Source of the DNA: Actinobacteria bacterium UBA4719
GTDB lineage: Bacteria > Actinomycetota > Actinomycetes > Actinomycetales > Dermatophilaceae
Length of the DNA stretch: 13,054 bases
Direction: 5' to 3'
NCBI GenBank assembly: GCA_002404345.1
Contig: DHJN01000104.1
Location: 3,270 to 16,323, forward strand
The position numbers were made by a program, and so were the translations under genes. The notes under the pieces were generated by a model that had not been told where the DNA came from, searched no databases, and was given only the letters and a program-made list of their open reading frames with translations. Positions 1 through 6,976 of this stretch are shown one piece after another. Every line of letters begins with the position of its first letter. Within the stretch, counting starts at the first letter, position 1.

Positions 1-141
1 TTTCGCGGAGTAGCCAACCTCCAACCGCGTCACTGTGCTGATGCGGACCAGTCCCCGCTCGATCCGGTCGGCCCACACGCCAGCGTCGGGAGAGTTGGCC
101 AGGCGAACAAGGGCGGAGGTGTCGATGAGCCAGCTGGTCAC
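1..141 (-). CDS. vapC: VapC-type PIN-domain toxin, N-terminal part (runs off window)
   Basis: Toxin half of a type II toxin-antitoxin pair; PIN-domain toxins of this type are metal-dependent RNases that cut tRNA or mRNA when freed from the antitoxin. I translated 47 residues directly. The N-terminus reads [14 protein letters not shown], the PIN signature with the first catalytic Asp at residue 7. The second conserved acidic residue, Glu41, sits in TRLEVGY. The start is GTG at 141-139, which overlaps the antitoxin stop by 4 bp (GTGA), so translation is probably coupled. The rest of the gene, including the C-terminal Asp residues, lies beyond the left edge. The family call is secure; target specificity cannot be judged. 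Confidence 0.88.
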   Translation of the reverse strand, partial: MTSWLIDTSALVRLANSPDAGVWADRIERGLVRISTVTRLEVGYSAK

Positions 142-359
142 TCCCACGCACCCTTCATGATCTCAGCGTCTGCGAGGTCGGCGAAGGTTTCGGCAAAAAC
201 GGTAAGGTGCTCCACCGTCACCGGCTGCGGACCGCTCACGGCTTCCTGAGCCAGCCGTCGACGCAGGTACTCGCTGCGAGAGAGTCCCAGGCGAGCCGCA
301 CGGGAGTCCAGCGCGGCAATTACATCTTCGGGTACGTCCCGGACGAGGACATCGGTCAT
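138..359 (-). CDS. vapB: VapB/FitA-like ribbon-helix-helix antitoxin
   Basis: A 73-residue protein starting [20 protein letters not shown]. The beta strand (LVRDVP) followed by two helices ([15 protein letters not shown] and [12 protein letters not shown]) is a ribbon-helix-helix DNA-binding fold. The acidic C-terminus ([17 protein letters not shown]) would wrap the toxin. An in-frame ATG exists 13 codons upstream, but the start at 359 has a strong ribosome site (GGAGGT, 8 nt upstream), so I chose it. Its stop overlaps the downstream toxin start. As in this family, the protein should neutralise the toxin and repress its own promoter. A perfect 10-bp palindrome (TCCATATGGA, 371-380) overlaps the ribosome site and is a candidate operator. 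Confidence 0.85.
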   Translation of the reverse strand: MTDVLVRDVPEDVIAALDSRAARLGLSRSEYLRRRLAQEAVSGPQPVTVEHLTVFAETFADLADAEIMKGAWE

Positions 360-370
360 GTCGCCACACC

Positions 371-380
371 TCCATATGGA
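371..380. promoter_or_regulatory. Candidate autoregulatory operator of the toxin-antitoxin pair
   Basis: Perfect 10-bp palindrome TCCATATGGA lying 12 bp before the antitoxin ATG and sharing bases with its GGAGG ribosome site. A possible -10 hexamer on the minus strand, TATCAT, lies just upstream (about 388-393) with no convincing -35. Ribbon-helix-helix antitoxins usually bind short palindromes at this position. The assignment rests on that precedent and on location only. Confidence 0.35.
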
Positions 381-481
381 TAGCCCATGATAGCGCACCT
401 ACTGGGAAGGGGCGCCGCCAAGAGCATGAGGACCCGTCTGCCCCGGGCGGTCGGGGCCGAAGAGGATCGCTGACCGGGGCA

Positions 482-497
482 CCGGCAGGTCTGCCGG
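482..497 (-). terminator. Possible hairpin downstream of the lipoyl-domain gene
   Basis: CCGGCAG GT CTGCCGG is a perfect inverted repeat with 7-bp arms and a 2-nt centre (a 6-bp stem with a 4-nt loop is more realistic). It lies 55 bp beyond the stop of the E1 operon and 120 bp before the antitoxin start on the same strand. No T-tract follows. It could terminate the operon or be a protein-binding site. Confidence 0.3.
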
Positions 498-551
498 ACG
501 CACGCTCATGCATGTGGGCGCGCGGCCGTTCTTGGCTTGGACACCACAGGG

Positions 552-782
552 TCAGGTGACCTGAGCGATCACTGCACCCTGCGGGATCTCGCGGCTCTCC
601 TCTACGAGCAGGGTGATCACCCCGGATGTTTCTGGATATACCTCCGCATCGACCTTGTCCACCGCGACCTCGGCGATGAGGGTCGCCGGTGTCACCTCGT
701 CGCCGGATTCGACGAACCAGGTGACGATCACGCCGGTCGCACCCTGGCCCCCCGACATCAGGGGAAACAGCACATCGGTCAT
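552..782 (-). CDS. Free-standing lipoyl-domain protein of an E1/lipoyl operon
   Basis: A 76-residue protein consisting of a single lipoyl/biotinyl domain. The motif EVAVDKVDAEVYPETSG places the lipoylated lysine at residue 43, in the usual DKV/A hairpin turn, flanked by the expected glycine turns (ESGDEV, SGVITL). The start at 782 overlaps the E1 beta stop by 4 bp (ATGA). There is no strong ribosome site of its own, so it is probably translated by coupling. In the known complexes this domain is the N-terminal swinging arm of E2. Here the peripheral-subunit-binding and acyltransferase domains are absent: the frame stops cleanly after AVIAQVT and nothing E2-like follows. It could carry the acyl group to an E2 core encoded elsewhere, or be the remnant of a shortened E2. 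Confidence 0.85.
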   Translation of the reverse strand: MTDVLFPLMSGGQGATGVIVTWFVESGDEVTPATLIAEVAVDKVDAEVYPETSGVITLLVEESREIPQGAVIAQVT

Positions 783-1843
783 ATCGCCACGGCGTCGCGC
801 ACAGCCGCTTCGATGCGTGCCGGCGTGGGGAGCACGGCATACTCGAGCTCGCGCGCGTATGGGATGGGAACATCGGGCACGCACACCCGCGACGCCCGTT
901 TGAGCAGGGTCGGATCGTGCTCGGCGACGACCGCGATGACCTCGCCGGAGAGCCCGAACGACTGGTAGTCCTCGTCGACCACGATGAGGCGACCCGTCTT
1001 CGAGACGGAGCGCACGATCGCCTCCCGATCGAGCGGAACGAGGCTCCGGAGGTCGATCACTTCGACGCTGATGCCCTCCGACTCCAGCTTCTCGGCGACA
1101 TCGAGGCTGTGGTGCACCGAGAGTGAGATCGTCACGATCGTGACATCCGTGCCCTCGCGCGCGACCCGCGCCTTCCCAATCGGCACAAGGTACTCGTCCT
1201 CGGGGACCGCGCCGATGGAGCGCTCGTTCTTGGCCATCCAGCCCAGGCCCATGACTCCCTTGTGGAACATGAAGACGACCGGGTCGTCGCTGTCGATGGC
1301 GGCGGTCATGAGGCCCTTCGCGTCGTACGGATTGGACGGAACCACGACCCTCATCCCTGGCAGATGGGCAAACGTGCCCCACAGGCACTGCGAATGCTGC
1401 GTGCCGTCGCCGTACCCACCGCCGGCCGCCGTCATGAGCACCATCGGCACACGCACGTTCCCGCCCGACTCGTAGTGAATCTTGGCCATGTGGTTGTAGA
1501 TCTGGTCCATGCAGACGCCGAAGAAGTCGGCGAACATGAGCTCGACGATGGGTCGCATGCCCTCCACGGCCGCGCCGATGCCAAGGCCTATGAATGCGGA
1601 CTCCGAGATGGGCGTATCCAGCACGCGTTCGGGGCCGAAACGGTCGATGAGCCCGGTGGTGGAGGAGAAGATCCCGCCGTAGGGACCGACGTCTTCGCCC
1701 ATCACAAAAACGGACTCGTCGCGCACCATGCGCTGGCTGATCGCCTCTTGGATTGCCTTCGCGGTAGAGAGCTTGCGCTTGCCTGCCTCCGGTTCTATTG
1801 CCAGCGCGAGCGACTGGTCGTGGCTGGGCAGCGTGGCGGTCAT
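779..1843 (-). CDS. Pyruvate/acetoin/2-oxo acid dehydrogenase E1 component, beta subunit
   Basis: A 354-residue beta subunit of the alpha2beta2 thiamine-diphosphate E1 family, which decarboxylates 2-oxo acids or cleaves acetoin and passes the acyl group to lipoyl-lysine. After a ~22-residue leader the protein follows the family: KLSTAKAIQEAISQRM, GEDVGPYGG (49-57), TPISESAFIGLGIGAA with the cofactor-contacting Glu81, and GDGTQHSQCLWGTFAHLPG (His150). The C-terminal transketolase-like domain is intact (VEVIDLRSLVPLD, VDEDYQSFGLSGE). ATG at 1843 overlaps the E1 alpha stop (ATGA), with GAAGGAG just upstream inside the E1 alpha end. Length is normal for AcoB/PdhB/BkdB types. Substrate cannot be decided from sequence alone. 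Confidence 0.93.
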   Translation of the reverse strand: MTATLPSHDQSLALAIEPEAGKRKLSTAKAIQEAISQRMVRDESVFVMGEDVGPYGGIFSSTTGLIDRFGPERVLDTPISESAFIGLGIGAAVEGMRPIVELMFADFFGVCMDQIYNHMAKIHYESGGNVRVPMVLMTAAGGGYGDGTQHSQCLWGTFAHLPGMRVVVPSNPYDAKGLMTAAIDSDDPVVFMFHKGVMGLGWMAKNERSIGAVPEDEYLVPIGKARVAREGTDVTIVTISLSVHHSLDVAEKLESEGISVEVIDLRSLVPLDREAIVRSVSKTGRLIVVDEDYQSFGLSGEVIAVVAEHDPTLLKRASRVCVPDVPIPYARELEYAVLPTPARIEAAVRDAVAI

Positions 1844-2853
1844 GAGTTCACTCCTTCGGAGAAGACATAGCTGAGATGATCCAGCGGGTCGGGTGTTGGG
1901 GAGTTCTTCGCGAATTCGATGGCGTCTTCGACCTGCTCGACCGCGGATGCCTGCATCGCCTGATACTGGCCATCGGTGAGTACCCCGGATTCGAGCAGCC
2001 GGTCCCGGTAGAGGGGGATCGGATCATGCTCCTGAACGCTCTCGAGGTCAGGCCGGTAGCCCTCCGCGTCGCCCTCAAAGTGGCCCCAGAGGCGCAGCGT
2101 GTGCACCTCGATGAGCGTGGGGCCTCCGCCCGAGCGCGCGCGCGCAATGGCCTCGCCCGCGGCAGCATAGACGGCCTCAACCGAGTTGTCTTCAACGCGC
2201 ACACCAGGCATGCCGTAAGCGGCCGCGCGGTCGGCGTTGGAGGCGACGGAGGTGGAGCGGGCCCGCGGCACCGAGATACCCCAGTCGTTGTCCTCCACCA
2301 CGAAGACCACAGGCAGTTTCCAGAGCGCAGCCAGATTGAGTGACTCGTGAAAGGCGCCCTGATTGGCCGCGCCCTCGCCAGTGACCGCAACCGCCACGCG
2401 GTCGCTGCCCTCACGCTTGAAGGCGAACGCCTGACCGAGTGCAGGCGGCAGGCCCTCGGCGATGATCCCGGAGCAGGAGAAGTGCGTGGTCGGGTCGAAG
2501 AGGTGCATGTGCCCACCGCGGCCATGGCCAAACCCGGTCTCACGACCGAAGATCTCTGCCGTCATCGGGCGCAGCGCAACGCCATGCGCGATGGCCAGGT
2601 GGTGCGGCCGGTGGGTAGCGGTGAGTGCATCTTCCGGCGTCAGATGCGCGCAGATCCCCGCGGCGACCGGCTCCTGGCCGGCCGAGAGGTGCATCTCTCC
2701 AGGAACGAGGCCTGCGCCGATGTCGAAGGCTGGCTTTTTGTCGGCGTAGTAGACCGCCCGGATCGCTTCTTCGTACGTCCTGATCAGCACCATGGTGCCG
2801 ATCAGTGCCCGCCGACCTTCGTCCGTAAGGGCCTGAGTGGTGGATAGCGTCAT
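1840..2853 (-). CDS. Pyruvate/acetoin/2-oxo acid dehydrogenase E1 component, alpha subunit
   Basis: A 337-residue alpha subunit, the partner of the next gene. The thiamine-diphosphate/Mg motif is present as G159-E160-G161 through N189 (TGEGAANQGAFHESLNLAAL, then VVEDNDWG). Other family landmarks are ATHRPHHLAIAHGV (79-92), GRGGHMHLFD (111-120), GIIAEGLPPALG (129-140) and WGHFEGDAEGYRP. The last is closest to the acetoin-dehydrogenase (AcoA) style of E1 alpha as I know it. ATG at 2853 has a good ribosome site (GAGGAGG, about 6 nt upstream). It is the first gene of a three-gene operon. No E2 core, E3 or aco-type regulator is nearby, so the symbol is left open. Confidence 0.92.
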   Translation of the reverse strand: MTLSTTQALTDEGRRALIGTMVLIRTYEEAIRAVYYADKKPAFDIGAGLVPGEMHLSAGQEPVAAGICAHLTPEDALTATHRPHHLAIAHGVALRPMTAEIFGRETGFGHGRGGHMHLFDPTTHFSCSGIIAEGLPPALGQAFAFKREGSDRVAVAVTGEGAANQGAFHESLNLAALWKLPVVFVVEDNDWGISVPRARSTSVASNADRAAAYGMPGVRVEDNSVEAVYAAAGEAIARARSGGGPTLIEVHTLRLWGHFEGDAEGYRPDLESVQEHDPIPLYRDRLLESGVLTDGQYQAMQASAVEQVEDAIEFAKNSPTPDPLDHLSYVFSEGVNS

Positions 2854-3220
2854 TGCTCCTCCTCATGCCGGGTGCGACGACGATGTCGCACTCCCTGAGG
2901 CCGAGAGTACGCCGGGCCATGGGCACGCGGCAGAGGGACAACTTGACTCATCAACGCCCCCTGCTACTTGTGGCGGCGGACGTTACTCATGAGGTGGTAC
3001 GGGAGGACAACAACGTCGGCAAACGACCGTATCTAGTCGCTGGTCGGGCGCGGTCGCTCCCTGCTTGGGCCGTCCCACATGTGGAAGGGTGACCGAACGC
3101 TCGGGCAGCGTCCGAGGCGAGTCACGGCACAACCTTGACGATTCCCGCATGGGGATCCGCTTGCGAAGACCATAGGTCCGAGGACCCGATGGGAGCCACT
3201 GATCACCGGTTGAGGTTCCT
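2854..3220. other. Intergenic region upstream of the E1 operon
   Basis: 367 bp with no convincing gene; the small open frames here on both strands have no recognisable family. The part next to 2853 must hold the E1 operon promoter, but I found no clear -35/-10 pair. It contains TTGACTCATCAA at 2943-2954 (TTGATGAGTCAA on the coding strand), a near match to motifs upstream of the SPW-TetR unit. Confidence 0.5.
2943..2954. promoter_or_regulatory. Candidate operator half shared with the SPW-TetR promoter
   Basis: TTGACTCATCAA, which read on the minus strand is TTGA-TGAG-TCAA, an interrupted palindrome. It lies about 90 bp upstream of the E1 alpha start. The same 12-mer with one change (T to C) occurs twice at 7450-7461 and 7469-7480. 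Function is inferred from recurrence upstream of two operons and nothing more. Confidence 0.3.
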
Positions 3221-3514
3221 CTATCGGAGTTGGTTGGTCACCGAATTCCTCCGCCAGCCCGGAGGTTTCTCCGTCAGTGCCTTGTGCCCCATCGCGCCCG
3301 CTCGTGACAGTCCGACCATGCCGTTCTGAAATGGTGGCGGCGAGTCAGGATGGTGAACGGCCGGACCGACAAGGACCAGACGATCGAAATACTCGCTGCC
3401 GACGAGATCGCGCACGCGGACCGGGAAGAACTCGTCAGGCCAAGACTCGGGGCGGACCCAAATGTGGCTGAGGCCGACCCGGTGCGACTTCGTTAGGGGG
3501 CTGTGGTGAGCCAT
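3221..3514 (-). CDS. Small hypothetical ORF, possibly a decayed host-attachment-like protein
   Basis: A 97-residue open frame whose ATG overlaps the end of the methyltransferase gene by 22 bp on the same strand. The middle (FFPVRVRDLVGSEYFDRLVLVGP) and the end (GAMGHKALTEKPP) resemble, to my eye, the FDRLVLVAP and KDLTKLP segments of 'host attachment'-type proteins. If so, most of the N-terminus is missing and a stretch between the two segments is divergent. The ribosome site is weak (GAGAACA). It may be a remnant or simply an open frame; confidence is low and the family assignment is tentative. Confidence 0.33.
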   Translation of the reverse strand: MAHHSPLTKSHRVGLSHIWVRPESWPDEFFPVRVRDLVGSEYFDRLVLVGPAVHHPDSPPPFQNGMVGLSRAGAMGHKALTEKPPGWRRNSVTNQLR

Positions 3515-4677
3515 TGTTCTCGGGTGAGCGGGAGGTTGCTGGCTCCGTGCTCGCCTTGCCGGACTGCGACAACTTGGTGGATGGTGAGGTTTCCGTGCTC
3601 GAAAGCGAGCGCGCTGGCTGCGAGGTAGAGCAGCCAGGTGCGTGCTCGGGATGGGGGGACGAGTTGCTGCGCCTCCTGCCAGGAGTCCCGCAGGTTGTTC
3701 ACCCAGGCGCGCAGCGTCAGCGCGTAGTGCTCCCGCAGCGCCTCGACGTCACGCACCTCTAAACCGACCTGCTCTAGCGCGTCGAGTGTGGTGCTGAGCG
3801 TGAGGACTTCCCCGTCGGGGAAGATGTAGCGGTCGATGAAGCCTGGCTGGTCTTTCGAGGTTGGGGGCAGTGGTCGGACCGATGCGATGGCGTGGTTAAG
3901 CAGCCGCCCGCCGGGTCGCAGCAGGTCCATCAAGGTTTGGCTGTACGCCCGTAGTTGGGTGCCTCCCACGTGCTCGGACATCCCCACGCTCGAGATTGCG
4001 TCGAAGGGTCCGTCGTGCACGTCGCGATAGTCCTGCAACCGGATCTCCACGAGGTCGCCAAGGCCTGCCACCTCGACCCGCTCGCGGGCCAACGTCGCCT
4101 GCTCCTGGCTCACTGTGACTCCGACGACGCTCACGCCGTGCTGGGTTGCGGCGTGAATCGCCAGCGAGCCCCAGCCGCAGCCCACATCCAGAAGCCGCAT
4201 CCCGGGGCGCAGGCCGAGCTTGGTGCACACCAGTTCGCACTTGTCCCGCTGGGCCTCATCCAGGCCGTAGCCCGGGCCGGTCTCCTGCGCCCAGTAGGCG
4301 CAGGAGTAGGCCATGCTCGGACCCAGGATCAACCGGTGGAACTCATTGCCGACGTCGTAATGGTGCGAAACCGACTGGGCATCAAGACTGATGCTGTGGA
4401 GTCGGCCGCGGTGCCGACGTATTTCCTCTGCGGGTGGGCGCGGTGGTGGTCCTACCGCACCGATCCGAGCAGCGGTCACCGCGGCTGCGAGTCGCTGCCG
4501 CGAACTCAAACCGATCACCTGATGATGGGCGATCCGTTCGATCACATCGGGCAGATCGAGAAGGGCGAAGATGTCGCCCTCGATGTGCATGTCTCCCGAT
4601 ACATAGGCGCGGACCAGGCCGAGCTCGCCCGGAGCCCACAGCAGTCGACGCAGGCCCCGACTGCGCACGAACACCAC
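3493..4677 (-). CDS. Cyclopropane-fatty-acyl-phospholipid synthase family SAM methyltransferase
   Basis: Transfers a methyl(ene) group from S-adenosylmethionine to unsaturated acyl chains of membrane lipids. Numbered from GTG at 4677 (394 residues): substrate-region motif HHYDVGNEFHRLILG (105-119), SAM motif I LLDVGCGWGSLAIHAA (162-177), and the residues known in E. coli Cfa to bind the active-site bicarbonate, by alignment Cys126 (YSCAYW), Glu235 (GMSEHVG), His262 and Ile264 (NHAI) and Tyr318. The catalytic domain is therefore intact. The GTG at 4677 is only the first possible start in this frame. Codons upstream still read like the family (RIRCWDGSVAGDPDAAATVV) but have no ATG, GTG or TTG before a stop, and the preceding conserved piece is in another frame. 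The N-terminus is thus frame-shifted, or the gene encodes a shortened protein. Confidence 0.88.
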   Translation of the reverse strand: MVFVRSRGLRRLLWAPGELGLVRAYVSGDMHIEGDIFALLDLPDVIERIAHHQVIGLSSRQRLAAAVTAARIGAVGPPPRPPAEEIRRHRGRLHSISLDAQSVSHHYDVGNEFHRLILGPSMAYSCAYWAQETGPGYGLDEAQRDKCELVCTKLGLRPGMRLLDVGCGWGSLAIHAATQHGVSVVGVTVSQEQATLARERVEVAGLGDLVEIRLQDYRDVHDGPFDAISSVGMSEHVGGTQLRAYSQTLMDLLRPGGRLLNHAIASVRPLPPTSKDQPGFIDRYIFPDGEVLTLSTTLDALEQVGLEVRDVEALREHYALTLRAWVNNLRDSWQEAQQLVPPSRARTWLLYLAASALAFEHGNLTIHQVVAVRQGEHGASNLPLTREQWLTTAP

Positions 4678-4775
4678 CGTGGCCGCTGCATCAGGGTCAC
4701 CTGCTACCGACCCGTCCCAACACCTGATCCTGCGGGCAACGGTCCCCCAACCGCCGCCCGCAGGATCGAGAGCAC
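4678..4775 (-). pseudogene. Frame-shifted N-terminal segment of the methyltransferase gene
   Basis: Read on the minus strand, one frame gives VLSILRAAVGGPLPAG from a GTG at 4775. Moving one frame at about 4732-4736 gives RIRCWDGSVAGDPDAAATVV, which runs directly into the annotated protein. Together these match the layout of the N-terminal domain of actinobacterial enzymes of this family as I remember it (short helix, GGPLPVR, WDGS.AG, then LRRLLWAPGELGLARAYVSG). Between CCC and AGG one base seems missing. The site lies in a 12-bp inverted repeat, a context prone to polymerase slippage and to sequencing or assembly error. Confidence 0.55.
4726..4767. repeat. 12-bp perfect inverted repeat inside the methyltransferase 5' region
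   Basis: GATCCTGCGGGC (4726-4737) and GCCCGCAGGATC (4756-4767) are exact reverse complements around an 18-nt spacer that can itself add a GGT/ACC pair. The repeat straddles the point where the reading frame changes. It would form a strong hairpin in RNA or single-stranded DNA. Confidence 0.8.
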
Positions 4776-4954
4776 ATCGGTCGCAGCACCCGACGACCCT
4801 GGGTGAACCGTGTGCCGAGACTCCCGGCCTCGGGCGGCACTCTTGGACCTAGACACATCATCACCTCAACGGCACCTTGGGCGTGGGATGTCGCCATGCC
4901 CACGGGTCACCTTCGCAGTTCCGATCATGGGACTTTGATTCTCCTTCCCGGAGA

Positions 4955-4979
4955 CCGTGTCCGCACGGACCGGCCGGTC
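4955..4979 (-). terminator. Hairpin-forming region after the slipin gene
   Basis: Beyond the slipin stop (4992) come a perfect 12-bp palindrome GACCGGCCGGTC (4968-4979) and a small stem CCGTG-TCCG-CACGG (4955-4968). Either could fold in the transcript and act as a GC-rich terminator of the kind common in actinomycetes. No T-tract is present, so this is tentative. Confidence 0.35.
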
Positions 4980-4991
4980 ACGCTGAACCGG

Positions 4992-5852
4992 TCAAGAGCT
5001 GGCGGGGAAACTCCCGCTAGCAGTGTCGGCGGCTCCCTTCGAGGCCCCATCCGGGATGGCCCCATCCCGATTGGGCGGTGCCGCAGGGGTTGCGGCGGCC
5101 GCCTCGCGAGCGAGGAAGGCGCCGAGTTCCGCGATGGTGGTCATGATTGGGGCCGGGAACACGACGGTGGTGTTCTTGTCCACGCCGATCTCGACCAGGC
5201 TCTGCAGGTTACGTAACTGCAGCGCTAACGGGTGGGCCATCATGGTGTCTGAGGCGTCGCCGAGGGCGGCTGCGGCCAGAGACTCGCCCTCGGCGTTGAT
5301 GATCTTCGCCCGCTTCTCCCGCTCGGCCTCGGCCTGTTTGGCCATGGCCCGCTTCATGGTGTCGGGGAGCTGGATGTCTTTGAGCTCCACCAGGGTTACT
5401 TCCACACCCCAGGCGACGGTGGTGACGTCGAGGATCTCGCGGATGTCCAGGTTGATCCGGTCGGTCTCGGACAGCGTCTCATCAAGGGTGTGTTGACCGA
5501 CGACCTTGCGCAGCGTGGTCTGGGCGATCTGGTCAATGGCGGCGCGGACATTCTCGATCGCGACGACCGACTTCACCGCGTCGACCACGCGGAAGTAGGC
5601 GACCGCAGACACGCCGACGCTGACGTTGTCGCGGGTGATGATGCCCTGGGACTGGATCGGCATCGTGATGATCCGCAGCGACACCCGATGCAGGACGTCG
5701 ACGAACGGGATGATCATCCGCAACCCGGGTTGGCGCAAGCCCAGCACCCGACCCAGCCGGAACAAAACGCCCTGCTCGTACTGCTTGACGATCCTCACCG
5801 CCAGCCCAAGCCCCAGCAGGACGACGACCAGGACGGTGATCAGAATGTTCAT
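4992..5852 (-). CDS. Slipin/stomatin-like SPFH membrane protein
   Basis: A 286-residue stomatin-family protein. An N-terminal membrane anchor (NILITVLVVVLLGLGLAV, 2-19) is followed by the SPFH domain: VKQYEQGVLFRLGRVLGLRQPG (22-43), IPFVDVLHRVSLR, QGIITRDNVSVGVSAVAYFRV (69-89) and TLRKVVGQHTLDE (113-125). A charged coiled-coil helix (MKRAMAKQAEAEREKRAKIINAEGE, 166-190) and a Pro/Ala-rich tail follow. Slipins scaffold lipid microdomains and often pair with an NfeD-type membrane protease, but none is encoded here. ATG at 5852 has GGAG about 7 nt upstream. It is the last gene of the SPW-TetR unit on the same strand, although nearly 150 bp of poorly coding sequence precede it, so an additional promoter is possible. 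Confidence 0.93.
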   Translation of the reverse strand: MNILITVLVVVLLGLGLAVRIVKQYEQGVLFRLGRVLGLRQPGLRMIIPFVDVLHRVSLRIITMPIQSQGIITRDNVSVGVSAVAYFRVVDAVKSVVAIENVRAAIDQIAQTTLRKVVGQHTLDETLSETDRINLDIREILDVTTVAWGVEVTLVELKDIQLPDTMKRAMAKQAEAEREKRAKIINAEGESLAAAALGDASDTMMAHPLALQLRNLQSLVEIGVDKNTTVVFPAPIMTTIAELGAFLAREAAAATPAAPPNRDGAIPDGASKGAADTASGSFPASS

Positions 5853-6259
5853 GAGACGCTCCGTTCAGATTGTGGATGGAATTGTTCATCTCGGCCAAGC
5901 CACCCGGCGGGTTCCCGGCGCCGCGTCTTATGGGAAGCGCGCGCTGGCTGCCCAAGACGGCGGGTGGGTCCTGCGCCGTCGCCCGGGTTCCCTGGCTTGG
6001 CCCATCTCGCGCCGGGTTGATCGATGACGTCAAAGACCTCACTTGCGTTGCCAAAGACCGGAATCTCGTCGTCGGTGCGAGGTAATGCGACTCCAGGGCG
6101 ACGTCGGCAAACCCCGCCTCGCCCGCATCGGACAGTCGCTTGCCCAGCGCGGACTTGGGGCTGGACCCCTGCTTTGTCGACGCTGATCTTCCCGATCTGC
6201 CTGTCATCAAGGACGTCGAGCGCGTCCTGCACGAGTTTCTGCGAGGTCGGGTGGTTCAT
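5849..6259 (-). pseudogene. Unrecognised small gene with apparent compensating frameshifts
   Basis: ATG at 6259 has an excellent ribosome site (AGGAGC, 6 nt upstream) and starts 8 bp after the TetR stop, so a real start of translation is likely. The first frame gives MNHPTSQKLVQDALDVLDDR then QIGKISVDKAG. After the G-run at 6166-6169 the good coding signal (G/C third bases) moves to the +1 frame: PKSALGKRLSDAGEAGFADV then ALESHYLAPT. Near the CGACGACG repeat at 6067-6075 it seems to return to the first frame (DEIPVFGNASEVFDVID). One inserted and one missing base would restore a ~85-100-residue protein. The far C-terminal part to 5849 looks non-coding. I do not recognise the family. It could be decayed, or the bases may be wrong. 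Confidence 0.5.
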
Positions 6260-6267
6260 GAGTGCTC

Positions 6268-6942
6268 CTATGCGAGCAGTCCGCCCGAGACGATCTCGGC
6301 CGTCGCGCTGAGGTCTGGCACCGGGCCGTCGAACCGGTGGAAGTTGGCTTCGTGCATGAGCACGGCCACGAACGTGCCGGCAGCTGCTCTGCGTCGACCG
6401 CGGTCCAGCGCTCGCGGGCTGGCCGCGTCGAGAACCTCTTCGGTGACGTCCATCAGCGCGGTGTGCAGCGCACCCAGGTGGTTGCGTACGTCTGGGTGGG
6501 TGCTGGCCTCGCGGAACAGGATCTCGCTGAGCACCTGCGAGTGACGACCCGTGAGGCCGACCCTGTCGGCCAGACGCACCAGCGAGCCCGCCAGGTCACC
6601 CTTGACGGCGATCCCGGCGACGCTTGACAAGGGCTGCGCGGGGAGTCGCTCCCTGAACAGCGTGCACAGCAGGTCCGTCTTGCGTGGGAAGTAGTAGAAG
6701 AGCAGGCCCTTGGCCACGGCAGCTCGACGAGCGATACGAGAGGTGGGCGTCGCGTCGAAGCCGTCTGCGGCAAAGAGATCCTCGGCAGCGTCCAGTATCC
6801 GTTCGCGGGCCTCACCACCTCCGGCAGCCGAGCCGCCGTTCGAAGAGCTGTCGGCGCTGGTCGGGCCATCTCGAGGACTCAGAGAGCCCTCAGGAGCGAG
6901 GGCGTGGGCCCGCCCGGGAAATGCCGTGCGAACCCGCGCCAT
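6268..6942 (-). CDS. TetR/AcrR-family transcriptional repressor
   Basis: A 224-residue regulator. The N-terminal DNA-binding domain is at about 45-92: ARERILDAAEDLFAADGFDA, then TPTSRIARRAAVAKGLLFYYFPRKTDLL, a classic TetR helix-turn-helix with the YYFPRK turn. The rest is the helical ligand/dimer domain, whose ligand cannot be told. The protein has an unusually long Gly/Ser/Pro-rich leader of about 43 residues, but ATG at 6942 is well supported by GAGGAGGAGGG upstream. It sits between the SPW gene (34 bp upstream) and the small frame-shifted gene (8 bp downstream), all on one strand. It probably represses its own operon through the palindrome at 7426-7439. Confidence 0.92.
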   Translation of the reverse strand: MARVRTAFPGRAHALAPEGSLSPRDGPTSADSSSNGGSAAGGGEARERILDAAEDLFAADGFDATPTSRIARRAAVAKGLLFYYFPRKTDLLCTLFRERLPAQPLSSVAGIAVKGDLAGSLVRLADRVGLTGRHSQVLSEILFREASTHPDVRNHLGALHTALMDVTEEVLDAASPRALDRGRRRAAAGTFVAVLMHEANFHRFDGPVPDLSATAEIVSGGLLA

Positions 6943-6976
6943 CGAAAACCCTCCTCCTCATTGGTGGGCCAGTTCC

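Noticed and set aside
552..1388. Long minus-strand frame extending the lipoyl gene upstream
   Set aside because: The part above 782 is an Arg-rich shadow of E1 beta; the ATG at 782 with the 4-bp overlap is the clear start.
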